Source of the DNA: Allokutzneria multivorans
Lineage (GTDB): Bacteria; Actinomycetota; Actinomycetes; Mycobacteriales; Pseudonocardiaceae
Assembly: GCF_039537405.1 (NCBI RefSeq)
Contig: NZ_BAABAL010000017.1
Span: forward strand, 62,001-126,000
Reading direction: 5' to 3'
Length of the DNA stretch: 64,000 bases
Every line of letters begins with the position of its first letter. Position 1 is the first letter of the stretch. Of this stretch, positions 17,302 through 25,616 are shown in pieces. Position numbers and translations under genes: made by a program. Under the pieces are notes generated by a model, which was not told the DNA's origin, searched no databases, and was given only the letters and a program-made list of their open reading frames with translations.

Positions 17302-17718
17302 GTGTCAAGGCTTCTCGCGCCGCTCGGCGCCGTCCTCATGCTGCCCCTGTTCGCCTCGCCCGCGCACGCCGCGACCACCGCCTCGATCAAGCCCGTCTGC
17401 GACGCCGCGACCTGGGGCGTGAGCTACACCGCGACCAGTTCCGGCCACCAGAAGAAGGCCGGTATCGAGGTTCGCGTCGACCAGGCCATCGTCGAGGAGT
17501 GGGCAGACCACGGGCTCGGCGCCGCCGCCATGGGCGAACCGCGCCGCGCCAAGGCCAACGGCAACGGCACGTGGAGTGAGCGCGTGCGCCTGGTCAAGGG
17601 CACCGGCGCCCCCAACGAGACGCGCCCCTACAAGCGCACCTACACGCTCGACCTCACCGTCACCGTGCGCGGAGTGCAGACCCGAGCCTCCGGCTCCTGC
17701 TCCCTAACCCTCCGCTAG
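17302..17718 (+). CDS. Small secreted protein of unknown function
   Basis: 138-aa protein with a signal peptide (VSRLLAPLGAVLMLPLFASP, cleavage near AHA-AT). The mature part is beta-rich with two cysteines (KPVCDAATWGV and SGSCSLTL) that could form one disulfide. GTG at 17302 is chosen because it begins the signal sequence; no clear ribosome site is present, so leaderless translation is possible. It follows rskA by 124 bp, perhaps in another unit. No family recognised. Confidence 0.65.
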   Translation: MSRLLAPLGAVLMLPLFASPAHAATTASIKPVCDAATWGVSYTATSSGHQKKAGIEVRVDQAIVEEWADHGLGAAAMGEPRRAKANGNGTWSERVRLVKGTGAPNETRPYKRTYTLDLTVTVRGVQTRASGSCSLTLR

Positions 17719-17732
17719 CCCCCGTTTATGCC

Positions 17733-17822
17733 CTCAATGACTCATTGGGGTACTTGAACGCGCTGAATGACTCATTGAGGTACTTGAGCGTCCTCAATGA
17801 GTCATTCAGCTACCTCAACGGA
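17733..17822. repeat. Family A array 1a: three 30-bp palindromic repeat units
   Basis: Units at 17733, 17763 and 17793, each 30 bp, start with the palindrome CTCAATGACTCATTGGG, CTGAATGACTCATTGAG or CTCAATGAGTCATTCAG. A looser linker of the type TACTTGAACGC follows. A fourth degenerate unit (CCAAACGCGGCATTCGCGG) starts at 17823 in the same phase. It lies between convergent genes. The 30-bp period gives an in-frame LNDSF/LNESF decapeptide pattern, judged accidental. Confidence 0.85.
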
Positions 17823-17860
17823 CCAAACGCGGCATTCGCGGTGGGCTCGCGTGGTGGCCA

Positions 17861-17896
17861 GCGGGGGTTCGGGGTGCTTGAAGGCCGACGAACCCC
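17861..17896. repeat. Family B fragment (single hairpin module)
   Basis: 36 bp with arms GGGGTTCG (17865-17872) and CGAACCCC (17889-17896) around GCTTGAAGGC. It matches the right end of the long family B copy at 25617-25754 (GCGGGGGTT ... GTCTTGAAGAC ... CGAACCC). It sits between the two family A clusters of this junction. Confidence 0.7.
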
Positions 17897-17919
17897 ACGC
17901 GCAGACCGCGGCGTAAGCC

Positions 17920-18009
17920 CTGAACGACCCGTTCAGTGCGTTTAAGGCACTGAACGGGTCGTTTAGTGCGTTCAACGCGTCAAACGGGCCGTTGGTGGTG
18001 GGAGTGGGG
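17920..18009. repeat. Family A array 1b: 30-bp units, GC-richer subtype
   Basis: Units at 17920 (CTGAACGACCCGTTCAG), 17950 (CTGAACGGGTCGTTTAG) and 17980 (TCAAACGGGCCGTTGG, degenerate), spaced exactly 30 bp. Linkers are of the type TGCGTTTAAGGCA. The array ends 10 bp before the stop of the leftward ABC permease. Confidence 0.85.
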
Positions 18010-18018
18010 GCGCAGGCG

Positions 18019-18861
18019 TCAGGTCACGTCGCGGCGGCGGAGCGCGGCGTGGCTCACGGCGAAGGCGGCGGCGATGTAGGCGGCGAGCACTGCGGCGGCC
18101 AGCAGCGGAGTGCCCTGGGCTTGGACGCCGAACGCGCCGGTGATGGTGATCGGTTCGGAGCCGAGTCCCACGGCGAGCCGGTTGGAGCTGTTGCCCAACA
18201 GCAGTGTGCTCAGGAATCCCAGTCCTGGCACGATGTTCGCCAGCAACGCCAGGGCGTTCTCCGCGAGAACAGTCCACAGTAGACCGACGATGATCGCGGT
18301 GGCGGGACTGCGGGTGAGCATCCCGACGGCGAAGCCGACCGAGCCCCACGCGGCCATCACCAACCACAGCGAACCCAGCTCCAGGGCGAGCACGAGGGGA
18401 TTGCCGTAGCGGGCAGGGCTGGCGTTGACGAGGGCGATCACGCCGCTGCTGAGCAGGCCGAGCGCCAGCGTCACCACGGCTACCGGCAGCAACGCCACGA
18501 GCAGGCCGAGGAAGCGCCCGCCGAGGAAAGCGCCGCGGTCGGACTGGCGGCCGAGGATCGTGCGCAGCGTGCCCCAGCGGTAGTCGCCGGTGGCCAGCAG
18601 CGCGCCGATCACGAGCATCACCGGCCCGCCGAAGGTCGGCAGCGCTCCGGCGACGTAGTAGTGCGCGCCCTCCGGGAGCAGGCCGGAGATCATATCGGCG
18701 GCCACGGTGGGCGCCATCGCCGAACCCTGTGTCAGGTAGACGATGTAGGGCACCAGGTACGCGAACACCACGACCTGGGTCGACCACATCCCTGCCATGG
18801 CGAGGACTCCGGGGCGACGGCGCAGCGCGAACAGCTCCGCCCGCAGGTTGTTCGTGATCAT
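18019..18861 (-). CDS. ABC-2 type transporter permease
   Basis: 280-aa membrane protein with about six helices, in the layout of ABC-2 type permeases: a first helix (about 20-40), a large cytosolic stretch YRWGTLRTILGRQSDRGAFL after the second, and helices around 110-130, 145-175, 185-215 and 250-270. ATG overlaps the ATPase stop (ATGA). Last gene of a four-gene operon of membrane protein, regulator, ATPase and permease. Export of an antibiotic or other toxic compound is the usual role; the substrate is unknown. Confidence 0.9.
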   Translation of the reverse strand: MITNNLRAELFALRRRPGVLAMAGMWSTQVVVFAYLVPYIVYLTQGSAMAPTVAADMISGLLPEGAHYYVAGALPTFGGPVMLVIGALLATGDYRWGTLRTILGRQSDRGAFLGGRFLGLLVALLPVAVVTLALGLLSSGVIALVNASPARYGNPLVLALELGSLWLVMAAWGSVGFAVGMLTRSPATAIIVGLLWTVLAENALALLANIVPGLGFLSTLLLGNSSNRLAVGLGSEPITITGAFGVQAQGTPLLAAAVLAAYIAAAFAVSHAALRRRDVT

Positions 18862-19745
18862 GCCGCGGTCACCCCCGTGAAGACGTCCTCCAACGTGCGC
18901 TCCTCCACGCGCAGCTCACTGACTTCGATGCCTTCGACGACGAGGCCCCGGTTGATCCCGGCAGCCGTCGCGGTACCTAGATCGACTTCAACTGTCGTAC
19001 CGTCCCGTCGCACGCTCCGCACTCCGGGATGCGCGCGCAGTGCGGTTTCCGCCGCCGCTGCTGGCTCGGCCCGCACCACCAGGCGAGGGCCGCCGAGACG
19101 GGTCCGGATCTCCGCGAGCGTGCCCTCCGCGACCAAACGTCCACTGTGGATGATGCCGATGCGGTCGGCCACCTGCTCGACCTCGCCGAGCAGGTGGCTC
19201 GACAACAGGACCGTGCCGCCGTTGTTGGCGAAGTTCCTGACGAGTTCCCGCATTTCCCGCATGCCCGCCGGGTCGAGACCGTTGGTCGGTTCGTCCAGGA
19301 TCAGCAGCTCGGGCTTGCCCAGCAGTGCTGCCGCGACGCCGAGCCGCTGCTTCATCCCGAGCGAGTAGCCGGTGAAGCGGTCGCCCGCGCGCTCGCCCAA
19401 CCCGGACAGCTCCAGCGAACTGTCCACTGTGGAGTCGTCGAGTCCCGAGTAGCGTGCGAGCAGGCGGAGGTTGTCGCGTCCGCTGAGGTGCGGGTAGAAC
19501 GCGGGCGACTCGACGAGCGAGCCGATCCGCGCGACAGAGCTGGGGTCTCCCAAGGGTTTTCCGAACACCGTGCCCGTGCCGGTCGTCGGTCGGATAAGCC
19601 CGAGCAGCATGCGCATCGTGGTGGTCTTGCCAGCGCCGTTGCGCCCGAGGAAGCCGTAGACCTCGCCCGCGCGCACGCTGAGATCCAGTTCCCGGACCGC
19701 GTGCACGGTGCCGTAGGACTTGCCCAAGCCGGCTAACTCGATCAT
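18858..19745 (-). CDS. ABC-2 type transporter ATPase
   Basis: 295-aa ATPase of the drug-export (CcmA/DrrA-like) class. Walker A is GRNGAGKTTT, the signature is YSLGMKQRLGVAAALLG, Walker B is LLILDEPTNGLD, and the switch is SSHL. A C-terminal extension of about 80 residues (LVVRAEPAAAAETAL onwards) is typical of DrrA-like ATPases. ATG has AAGGAG upstream and overlaps the regulator stop (ATGA). It powers the permease encoded next. Confidence 0.93.
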   Translation of the reverse strand: MIELAGLGKSYGTVHAVRELDLSVRAGEVYGFLGRNGAGKTTTMRMLLGLIRPTTGTGTVFGKPLGDPSSVARIGSLVESPAFYPHLSGRDNLRLLARYSGLDDSTVDSSLELSGLGERAGDRFTGYSLGMKQRLGVAAALLGKPELLILDEPTNGLDPAGMREMRELVRNFANNGGTVLLSSHLLGEVEQVADRIGIIHSGRLVAEGTLAEIRTRLGGPRLVVRAEPAAAAETALRAHPGVRSVRRDGTTVEVDLGTATAAGINRGLVVEGIEVSELRVEERTLEDVFTGVTAA

Positions 19746-20041
19746 GTCAGCATCTCCTTGAGCGCCGCGCTGTAGTCCTCGAAAGCCCTGCGCCCCTTGG
19801 TGGTCAGCTCCACGTAGGTGACCGGGGTGCGCCGCTGGTGCGCCTTGGTGATCTCGACGTAGCCCGCGTCCTCCAGCTTGCGCAGGTGCGTCGACAGGTT
19901 CCCCGCCGTCATGTCGAGCAGTTCTTGCAGGCGCGGGAAGGTGATCCGGTCGCCGCTGGGCAGCGCGGCCAGGGCGACCGTGACGCGCAGGCGGGCTTGC
20001 GCGTGGATCACCGGATCCAGCTCGGGCAGGCCCGCCGTCAT
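19742..20041 (-). CDS. Winged-helix transcriptional regulator
   Basis: 99-aa DNA-binding protein with one winged helix-turn-helix (ITFPRLQELLDMTAGNLSTH as helix-turn-helix, then RRTPVTYVELTTKGRRAFEDY as wing). This is the short form related to MarR/ArsR/PadR regulators often encoded beside ABC-2 transporters. Its start and stop overlap both neighbours by ATGA. It probably binds the double dyad at 20688-20727 ahead of the operon. No metal or sensor residues are obvious. Confidence 0.88.
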   Translation of the reverse strand: MTAGLPELDPVIHAQARLRVTVALAALPSGDRITFPRLQELLDMTAGNLSTHLRKLEDAGYVEITKAHQRRTPVTYVELTTKGRRAFEDYSAALKEMLT

Positions 20042-20676
20042 GCCGACCTCGCCTCGCGCGCGAAGTGGACGGCGAGGCCGAGCAGCGCGCCGCCTCCGGC
20101 AAGGCCCAGCACCAGCAGGTTCGCCGGAACGCCGACGTAGACGCTCGCGCTCGCGGCGAGCAGCAGCCAGACACCCGCGCCGTACTCCGGGACGCTGCGC
20201 CGCTGCGCCGCGCCGAGCATGGTCAGCAGCCCCATGATCAGCAGCGGGCCCGTCGTCCACAGCAGGGCGGTGACCTCGATGCTCACGCCGAGCTTCACCG
20301 TGAAGCCGACGTTGATCGCGGTCAGCGCCCAGAACCCGAGCGTCCACGTCCAGCCGTACAGCGCTCCGCTGAGCCGTGACTGCCCAGCGATCCCACGTGA
20401 CGCCCGCACTCCGACCACAATGGACAGTGCGATCGATCCGACGACGGCCGCCGCGAAGACCGCGCCCGCCAACCACAACGGCAGCAGCTCGGGGCCGCTC
20501 GGCGTGGCCAGGAACATCAGTGTCCAGCCGGTCAGCCAGGTCGCGCCCCACAGGCCGAAGAGCAGCGCCCGGCTCGGCGACAGGCTCCGGTCCACCTTCG
20601 CCCGCTCGTCGCTGATCAGCGCCAACGACTCGGCTGGGGACAGCGGCCCCTCATCGTCCGCAGAACTCATCGTCAC
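20038..20676 (-). CDS. Six-helix membrane protein of ABC operon
   Basis: 212-aa integral membrane protein, family not recognised. After a soluble N-terminus (about 1-38, containing ALISDERAKVDR) come about six hydrophobic helices (near 42-60, 68-90, 110-125, 133-150, 162-180, 183-202). GTG at 20676 has GGAGG at 5 nt spacing; ATG at 20670 is a poorer alternative. First gene of the operon, coupled to the regulator by ATGA. It could be a signal or immunity partner of the transporter (speculative). Confidence 0.8.
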   Translation of the reverse strand: MTMSSADDEGPLSPAESLALISDERAKVDRSLSPSRALLFGLWGATWLTGWTLMFLATPSGPELLPLWLAGAVFAAAVVGSIALSIVVGVRASRGIAGQSRLSGALYGWTWTLGFWALTAINVGFTVKLGVSIEVTALLWTTGPLLIMGLLTMLGAAQRRSVPEYGAGVWLLLAASASVYVGVPANLLVLGLAGGGALLGLAVHFAREARSA

Positions 20677-20687
20677 GACCGCCTCCT

Positions 20688-20727
20688 ACTTTGCGATACA
20701 AAGTCCAACTACTTTGTATCGCAAAGT
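20688..20727 (-). promoter_or_regulatory. Double operator and promoter of the ABC-2 operon
   Basis: ACTTTGCGATACAAAGT (20688-20704) and its exact complement ACTTTGTATCGCAAAGT (20711-20727) flank a 6-bp spacer. Each half is itself a dyad ACTTTG-N5-CAAAGT, giving two operator copies. Read leftward, TTGCGA, 17 bp and TTGTAT form a good -35/-10 pair wholly inside the dyads, 12 bp from the GTG region. The 99-aa regulator of this operon is the obvious ligand. Confidence 0.8.
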
Positions 20728-20756
20728 TGCAGGTCGGGCAAGGCGGAGCGAGATGG

Positions 20757-21365
20757 TTACGCGCGGCTCAGCGAACAGTCGCCGCAGAGGCCGCCGTTGG
20801 GCACGCGGTAGTAGAGGCAGCAGCTGCGTCGGCGGTAGCCGGTCGGTGTGAAGGCGCCGGTCTCGCTCAGTCGCGGGTCGGCGAGCACGGACATGGCGGT
20901 GTCCCACGTCCGCTGGTCCAGCTCGCCCGCGTTGGCGATCACCTTCAGCGTGCCAGCCAGCGAGGACGCGGCGTTGCCCCACAGCAGCCCTTCGGCCACC
21001 ACTCCGCGCAGCGCCGCCACCATGCGCGCGAAGTGCTCGTCGAGCGCGATCTCGGCGAGCGTGTTCTTGGCTTCCCGCAAGGGCTCGGCGCTCGTGAAGC
21101 CGCTCTCCGCCCAGTGGATCTCATCGGCGGGCAACGCGGGCACGGGCTCGCCGAGCGCGACAGCGCCGAGCAGCGGCGACCACACCCGCGCGGTGTAGCC
21201 CTGGAACAGGATCGAAGCCCCGACACGCCTTTCGGCCGTGCCCAACCGCGCGCACACGTCGTCGACGCGCTCCGCGAGCCCCGAGCCGTCGTACACGTCG
21301 TTCAGCGTCGGCGCGTCAAGATCCGCGCCGACACCGACGACGAAGTAGCCCCCGAACCGACTCAC
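20757..21365 (-). CDS. FhuF-like (2Fe-2S) ferric reductase-type protein
   Basis: 202-aa protein ending in the FhuF-type iron-sulfur motif RRSCCLYYRVPNGGLCGDCS, where four cysteines (CC ... C-x2-C) bind a 2Fe-2S cluster. FhuF family proteins reduce ferric siderophores after uptake. GTG at 21365 overlaps the TAG of the upstream dehydrogenase by one base, so it is coupled to the IcmF operon rather than to iron uptake genes. No iron box is seen upstream. Its role here may be iron recovery or redox support; uncertain. Confidence 0.85.
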   Translation of the reverse strand: MSRFGGYFVVGVGADLDAPTLNDVYDGSGLAERVDDVCARLGTAERRVGASILFQGYTARVWSPLLGAVALGEPVPALPADEIHWAESGFTSAEPLREAKNTLAEIALDEHFARMVAALRGVVAEGLLWGNAASSLAGTLKVIANAGELDQRTWDTAMSVLADPRLSETGAFTPTGYRRRSCCLYYRVPNGGLCGDCSLSRA

Positions 21366-22228
21366 TAAGCCGAGTAGTCGTAGAAACCGCGTCCGGACTT
21401 CTTGCCGAGCAGGCCGGCGTCGACCATGCGCAGCAGCAGTGGCGGCGGGGAGTACAGGGCTTCCTTGAACTCCGCGTAGAGCGACTCGGCAATGGCCTTC
21501 GTGGTGTCCAGGCCGATCAGGTCGGCCAGGCGCAGCGGGCCCATCGGGTGGGCGCAGCCGAGCACCATGCCGTTGTCGATGTCGTCGGCGGAGGCGAAAC
21601 CGGACTCCAGCATCCGGATCGCGGACAGCAGGTAGGGGATCAGCAGCGCGTTGACGATGAAGCCCGCGCGGTCCTGCGACCGGATGACCTGCTTGCCCAG
21701 CACGGTCGCGGCGAACTCCTCCGCGCGCCGCGAGGTCTCCTCGCCGGTGAGCAGCGACGTGACCAGCTCGACCAGCTTCAGCACCGGGACCGGGTTGAAG
21801 AAGTGGATGCCGATGACCTGCTCGGGCCGCTGCGTGGCCATGCCGAGCTTCATGATCGGGATGGACGAGGTGTTCGACGCGAAGATCGCGTCCGGGCGGG
21901 TGACGACCTTGTCCAGCGTCGCGAAGACGTCGACCTTGGTCTGCTCGTGCTCGGCGACCGCCTCGATCACCAGGTCCCGGTCGGCGAACTCGCCGAGGTC
22001 GGTGGTCAGCCGGAGCCGCCCCAGCGCCTCGTCGCGCTCCTCGGGAGCCATCTTGCCCTTGCTGACGGCGCGGTCGACGGACTTGGTGATCCGGGAGCGC
22101 CCGGCGTCGGCCGCGGTCGAGGTGACCTCGCTGACCACGACGTCCAGCCCGGCGCGCAGGCACACCTCGGCGATGCCCGCGCCCATCAGCCCCGACCCGA
22201 CCACACCGACCTTGCTGATGCCGCTCAC
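21365..22228 (-). CDS. 3-hydroxyacyl-CoA (3-hydroxybutyryl-CoA) dehydrogenase
   Basis: 287-aa NAD(P)-dependent enzyme converting 3-hydroxyacyl-CoA to 3-ketoacyl-CoA. Rossmann motif KVGVVGSGLMGAGIAE; catalytic and binding marks IGIHFFNPVP, SQDRAGFIVNALLIPYL and HPMGPLRLADLIGLD, then GRGFYDY at the end. GTG at 22228 is preferred for AAGGG upstream; a TTG at 22255 would add nine residues. It lies 36 bp after the IcmF gene and overlaps the FhuF-like gene, forming one operon. Linked work on C4 acyl-CoA metabolism with IcmF is likely. Confidence 0.93.
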   Translation of the reverse strand: MSGISKVGVVGSGLMGAGIAEVCLRAGLDVVVSEVTSTAADAGRSRITKSVDRAVSKGKMAPEERDEALGRLRLTTDLGEFADRDLVIEAVAEHEQTKVDVFATLDKVVTRPDAIFASNTSSIPIMKLGMATQRPEQVIGIHFFNPVPVLKLVELVTSLLTGEETSRRAEEFAATVLGKQVIRSQDRAGFIVNALLIPYLLSAIRMLESGFASADDIDNGMVLGCAHPMGPLRLADLIGLDTTKAIAESLYAEFKEALYSPPPLLLRMVDAGLLGKKSGRGFYDYSA

Positions 22229-22264
22229 GTCATCACCCTTCGCGGACCCGTTCAAAAACGAAAC

Positions 22265-25200
22265 TCAGACGTTCCGACGATACTGGCCGCCGACTTCGAA
22301 GAACGCCTCGGTGACCTGGCCGAGCGAGCAGACCCGCGCGGCGCGCATGAGCTCGGCGAACACGTTGCCCTCGCCCATGGCCACCTCGCGCAGCCGCTTC
22401 AGCGCGGCCTCCGCGGTGTCGGCGTTGTTCCCGTGGAACTCCCGCAGCCTGGTGAGCTGCGACTGCTTCTCCGCCTCGGTGCCCCGCGCCAGCTCGATCG
22501 GCCCGGCCGCCTCCGACCCGCGCGGGTTGCGGAAGGTGTTCACGCCGATGATCGGCAGCGAGCCGTCGTGCTTGCGGTGCTCGTAGAGCATGGACTCGTC
22601 CTGGATGCGTCCGCGCTGGTAGCCGGTCTCCATCGCGCCGAGCACGCCACCGCGCTCGCTGATCCGGTCGAACTCGACCAGCACGGCCTCCTCGACCAGG
22701 TCGGTCAGCTCGTCGATGATGAACGCGCCCTGCAACGGGTTCTCGTTGCGCGCCAGGCCCCACTCGCTGTTGATGATCATCTGGATGGCCAGCGCGCGGC
22801 GGACGGAGTCCTCGGTCGGCGTGGTGACCGCCTCGTCGAAAGCGTTGGTGTGCAAGCTGTTGCAGTTGTCGTAGATCGCGATCAGCGCTTGCAGCGTGGT
22901 GCGGATGTCGTTGAAGTCCATCTCCTGCGCGTGCAGCGAGCGACCCGAGGTCTGCACGTGGTACTTCAGCTTCTGCGAGCGCTCGTTGCCGCCGTAGCGG
23001 TTCTTCATCGCCACGGCCCAGATCCTCCGCGCGACCCGGCCGAGCACCGAGTACTCCGGGTCCATGCCGTTGGAGAAGAAGAAGGACAGGTTCGGCGCGA
23101 AGTCGTCGATGTCCATCCCGCGCGCCAGGTAGGACTCCACGTAGGTGAAACCGTTGGCCAGGGTGAAGGCCAGCTGGCTGATCGGGTTCGCCCCGGCCTC
23201 GGCGATGTGGTAGCCGGAGATCGACACCGAGTAGAAGTTGCGCACCCCGTTGGAGATGAACCACTGCTGGATGTCGCCCATCATCCGCAGCGAGAACTCG
23301 GTGGAGAAGATGCAGGTGTTCTGGCCCTGGTCCTCCTTGAGGATGTCCGCCTGCACCGTGCCGCGCACCGTGGCGAACACCTTCTTGGCGATCTCCGAGG
23401 ACTCCTCCTCCGACGGAGCGCGGCCGTTGTCCTCGGTGAACTTCGCGACCTGCTGGTCGAGAGCGGTGTTGAGGAAGAACGCCAGGATCGTCGGCGCGGG
23501 GCCGTTGATCGTCATCGACACCGAGGTGCTCGGCGAGCACAGGTCGAAGCCGCCGTAGAGCACCTTCATGTCTTCCAGCGTCGCGATCGAGACGCCGGAG
23601 GTGCCGACCTTGCCGTAGATGTCGGGGCGCTCGTCGGGGTCGCGGCCGTAGAGGGTGACCGAGTCGAAGGCGGTGGAGAGCCTGGTGGCCTTGGAGTCGG
23701 CGGAGAGGATCTGGAAGCGGCGGTTGGTGCGGAAGGGATCGCCCTCGCCCGCGAACATCCGCGCCGGGTCCTCGCCGTCCCGCTTGAACGGGAAAACGCC
23801 TGCGGTGAAGGGGAACCGGCCGGGCAGGTTCTCCTCGCGCAGGAAGCGCAGCAGCTCGCCGTGGTCGGTGTAGCGCGGCAGCGCGACGCGCGGAATCCTT
23901 GAGCCGGAAAGGGTTTCCCGCCACAGCTGCGTGCGCAGCTCCTTGTCGCGCACCTTCACCACGAGCTCGTCGGCCGAGTACGCCTCGACCGTCCTCGGCC
24001 AGTCCTCCAGCAGCGCGTGGCTGTCCGCGGCCAGCTCGCGCTCCGCCTCGGTGTGCAGCTGCTCCAGCACGTCGGTCTCGCCGCTTCGCTTCTCCACCAA
24101 CGCTTTGCTCGCGGCGAGCTGCTGGCGGCGGCGCGCGATCTCGATCTGCTTCGCGGTCTCGACGTGGTAGCCGCGCACCGACTCGGAGATCTCCGCGAGG
24201 TAGCGCACGCGCGCGGACGGGATGATCTGCGCGATCCGCGTGGAGGCCTTGCCGGTGACCTGCGGCAGCACACCCTCGGCTGCCTTGAGCCCGTGCGTGC
24301 CCAACATGTCGCGCAGGAACTGGTAGAGCGCGGTCACGCCGTCGTCGTTGAAGGTCGCCGCGCTCGTGCCGAAGACCGGCATCTCCTCCGGCGGCGTGCC
24401 GAAGGCCTCGCGGTTGCGCACGAGCTGGCGAGCGACGTCGCGACGCGCGTCCTCGGCGCCCCTGCGCTCGTACTTGTTGATCGCCACCGCGTCGGCGAAG
24501 TCCAGCATGTCGATCTTCTCAAGCTGTGACGCTGCGCCGAACTCCGGCGTCATCACGTACAGCGAGGCGTCGACGAACGGCACGATCGCGGCGTCGCCCT
24601 GGCCGATACCGGGGGTCTCCACGATCACCAGGTCGTGCCCGGCGGCCTTGCACGCGGCGATCACGTCGGCCAGGCCGGACGGCAGCTCGGTGCCCGCGCC
24701 CCTGGTGGCCAGCGAGCGGAAGAAGATCCGGTCCCCGTCCAGGCAGTTCATCCGGATGCGGTCGCCCAGCAGCGCGCCACCGCCCTTGCGGCGGCTCGGG
24801 TCGACCGCGATCACCGCGATGCTCAGCTTGTCCTGCTGGTCGATGCGGAAGCGCCGCACCAGCTCGTCGGTCAGCGAGGACTTGCCCGAACCACCGGTGC
24901 CCGTGATGCCCAGCACCGGCACGTCCCGGCCTGCGGCGGCCCTGTGCAGCTCGGCGCGCTCGTCCTCGCTGAGCCCGCCCCGCTCGATCCGCGTGATCGC
25001 CCTGGACAGCGCCGCCTGCTCGCCGTGGAAGACCCCGGTCAGCGGCAGCGGCTCCAGCTCGACGTCGCAGGTGGCGACCATCGAGTTGACCATCTTCGCC
25101 AGGCCCATCGTCTGGCCGTCCTCCGGCGAGAAGATCCGCTCGACCCCGCGTTCGTGCAGGTGCGCGATCTCCTCGGCGACGATCACGCCGCCCCCGCCGC

Positions 25201-25489
25201 CGTAGACCTTGACGTGCCCGGCGCCGCGCTCGCGCAGCAGGTCGACGAGGTAGCCGAAGAACTCGACGTGCCCGCCCTGGTAGGAGCTGATCGCGATGCC
25301 CTGGACGTCCTCCTGGACCGCCGCGGTGACGATCTCGTCGACCGAGCGGTTGTGCCCGAGGTGGATCACCTCCGCGCCCTGGGCCTGCAGGATCCGCCGC
25401 ATGATGTTGATCGACGCGTCGTGCCCGTCGAACAGGCTCGCCGCGGTCACGAAGCGCACCGGGTTCACGGGAACGTGCAACTCGGACAC
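22265..25489 (-). CDS. icmF: Fused isobutyryl-CoA mutase IcmF
   Basis: 1074-aa coenzyme-B12 enzyme with the IcmF order: cobalamin-binding domain (about 10-140, base-off motif LFDGHDASINI), MeaI-type GTPase chaperone (about 180-430, P-loop GITGTGGSGKSSL), linker, then the acyl-CoA mutase barrel (about 540-1074, FPFKRDGEDPARMFAGEG). It interconverts isobutyryl-CoA and butyryl-CoA; some relatives also act on pivalyl- or isovaleryl-CoA. GTG start with GAGGAGT upstream. It starts an operon with 3-hydroxyacyl-CoA dehydrogenase and an FhuF-like gene. The product may feed polyketide extender or starter units or valine catabolism. Confidence 0.95.
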   Translation of the reverse strand: MSELHVPVNPVRFVTAASLFDGHDASINIMRRILQAQGAEVIHLGHNRSVDEIVTAAVQEDVQGIAISSYQGGHVEFFGYLVDLLRERGAGHVKVYGGGGGVIVAEEIAHLHERGVERIFSPEDGQTMGLAKMVNSMVATCDVELEPLPLTGVFHGEQAALSRAITRIERGGLSEDERAELHRAAAGRDVPVLGITGTGGSGKSSLTDELVRRFRIDQQDKLSIAVIAVDPSRRKGGGALLGDRIRMNCLDGDRIFFRSLATRGAGTELPSGLADVIAACKAAGHDLVIVETPGIGQGDAAIVPFVDASLYVMTPEFGAASQLEKIDMLDFADAVAINKYERRGAEDARRDVARQLVRNREAFGTPPEEMPVFGTSAATFNDDGVTALYQFLRDMLGTHGLKAAEGVLPQVTGKASTRIAQIIPSARVRYLAEISESVRGYHVETAKQIEIARRRQQLAASKALVEKRSGETDVLEQLHTEAERELAADSHALLEDWPRTVEAYSADELVVKVRDKELRTQLWRETLSGSRIPRVALPRYTDHGELLRFLREENLPGRFPFTAGVFPFKRDGEDPARMFAGEGDPFRTNRRFQILSADSKATRLSTAFDSVTLYGRDPDERPDIYGKVGTSGVSIATLEDMKVLYGGFDLCSPSTSVSMTINGPAPTILAFFLNTALDQQVAKFTEDNGRAPSEEESSEIAKKVFATVRGTVQADILKEDQGQNTCIFSTEFSLRMMGDIQQWFISNGVRNFYSVSISGYHIAEAGANPISQLAFTLANGFTYVESYLARGMDIDDFAPNLSFFFSNGMDPEYSVLGRVARRIWAVAMKNRYGGNERSQKLKYHVQTSGRSLHAQEMDFNDIRTTLQALIAIYDNCNSLHTNAFDEAVTTPTEDSVRRALAIQMIINSEWGLARNENPLQGAFIIDELTDLVEEAVLVEFDRISERGGVLGAMETGYQRGRIQDESMLYEHRKHDGSLPIIGVNTFRNPRGSEAAGPIELARGTEAEKQSQLTRLREFHGNNADTAEAALKRLREVAMGEGNVFAELMRAARVCSLGQVTEAFFEVGGQYRRNV

Positions 25490-25516
25490 GGGTACTCCTC
25501 GGGCCGACGGTAGAAG

Positions 25517-25545
25517 CTTGGAAATAAAATAGTAGGACTTCCAAG
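25517..25545 (-). promoter_or_regulatory. Inverted repeat in icmF promoter region
   Basis: CTTGGAA (25517-25523) and TTCCAAG (25539-25545) flank 15 bp of unusually AT-rich sequence (ATAAAATAGTAGGAC), 28 bp upstream of the icmF start. Operator or promoter dyad; the binder is unknown. Confidence 0.5.
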
Positions 25546-25616
25546 TGAACCGGTACCAGTCGGTCCTGTGACCCCGCTCATGCGCGCGGTGATGTGCCGC
25601 CTCAACGGTGCCGCCG

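Noticed and set aside
21548..23902. 784-codon frame opposite the dehydrogenase and IcmF genes
   Set aside because: Antisense to well-recognised enzymes; no start signal or domain.
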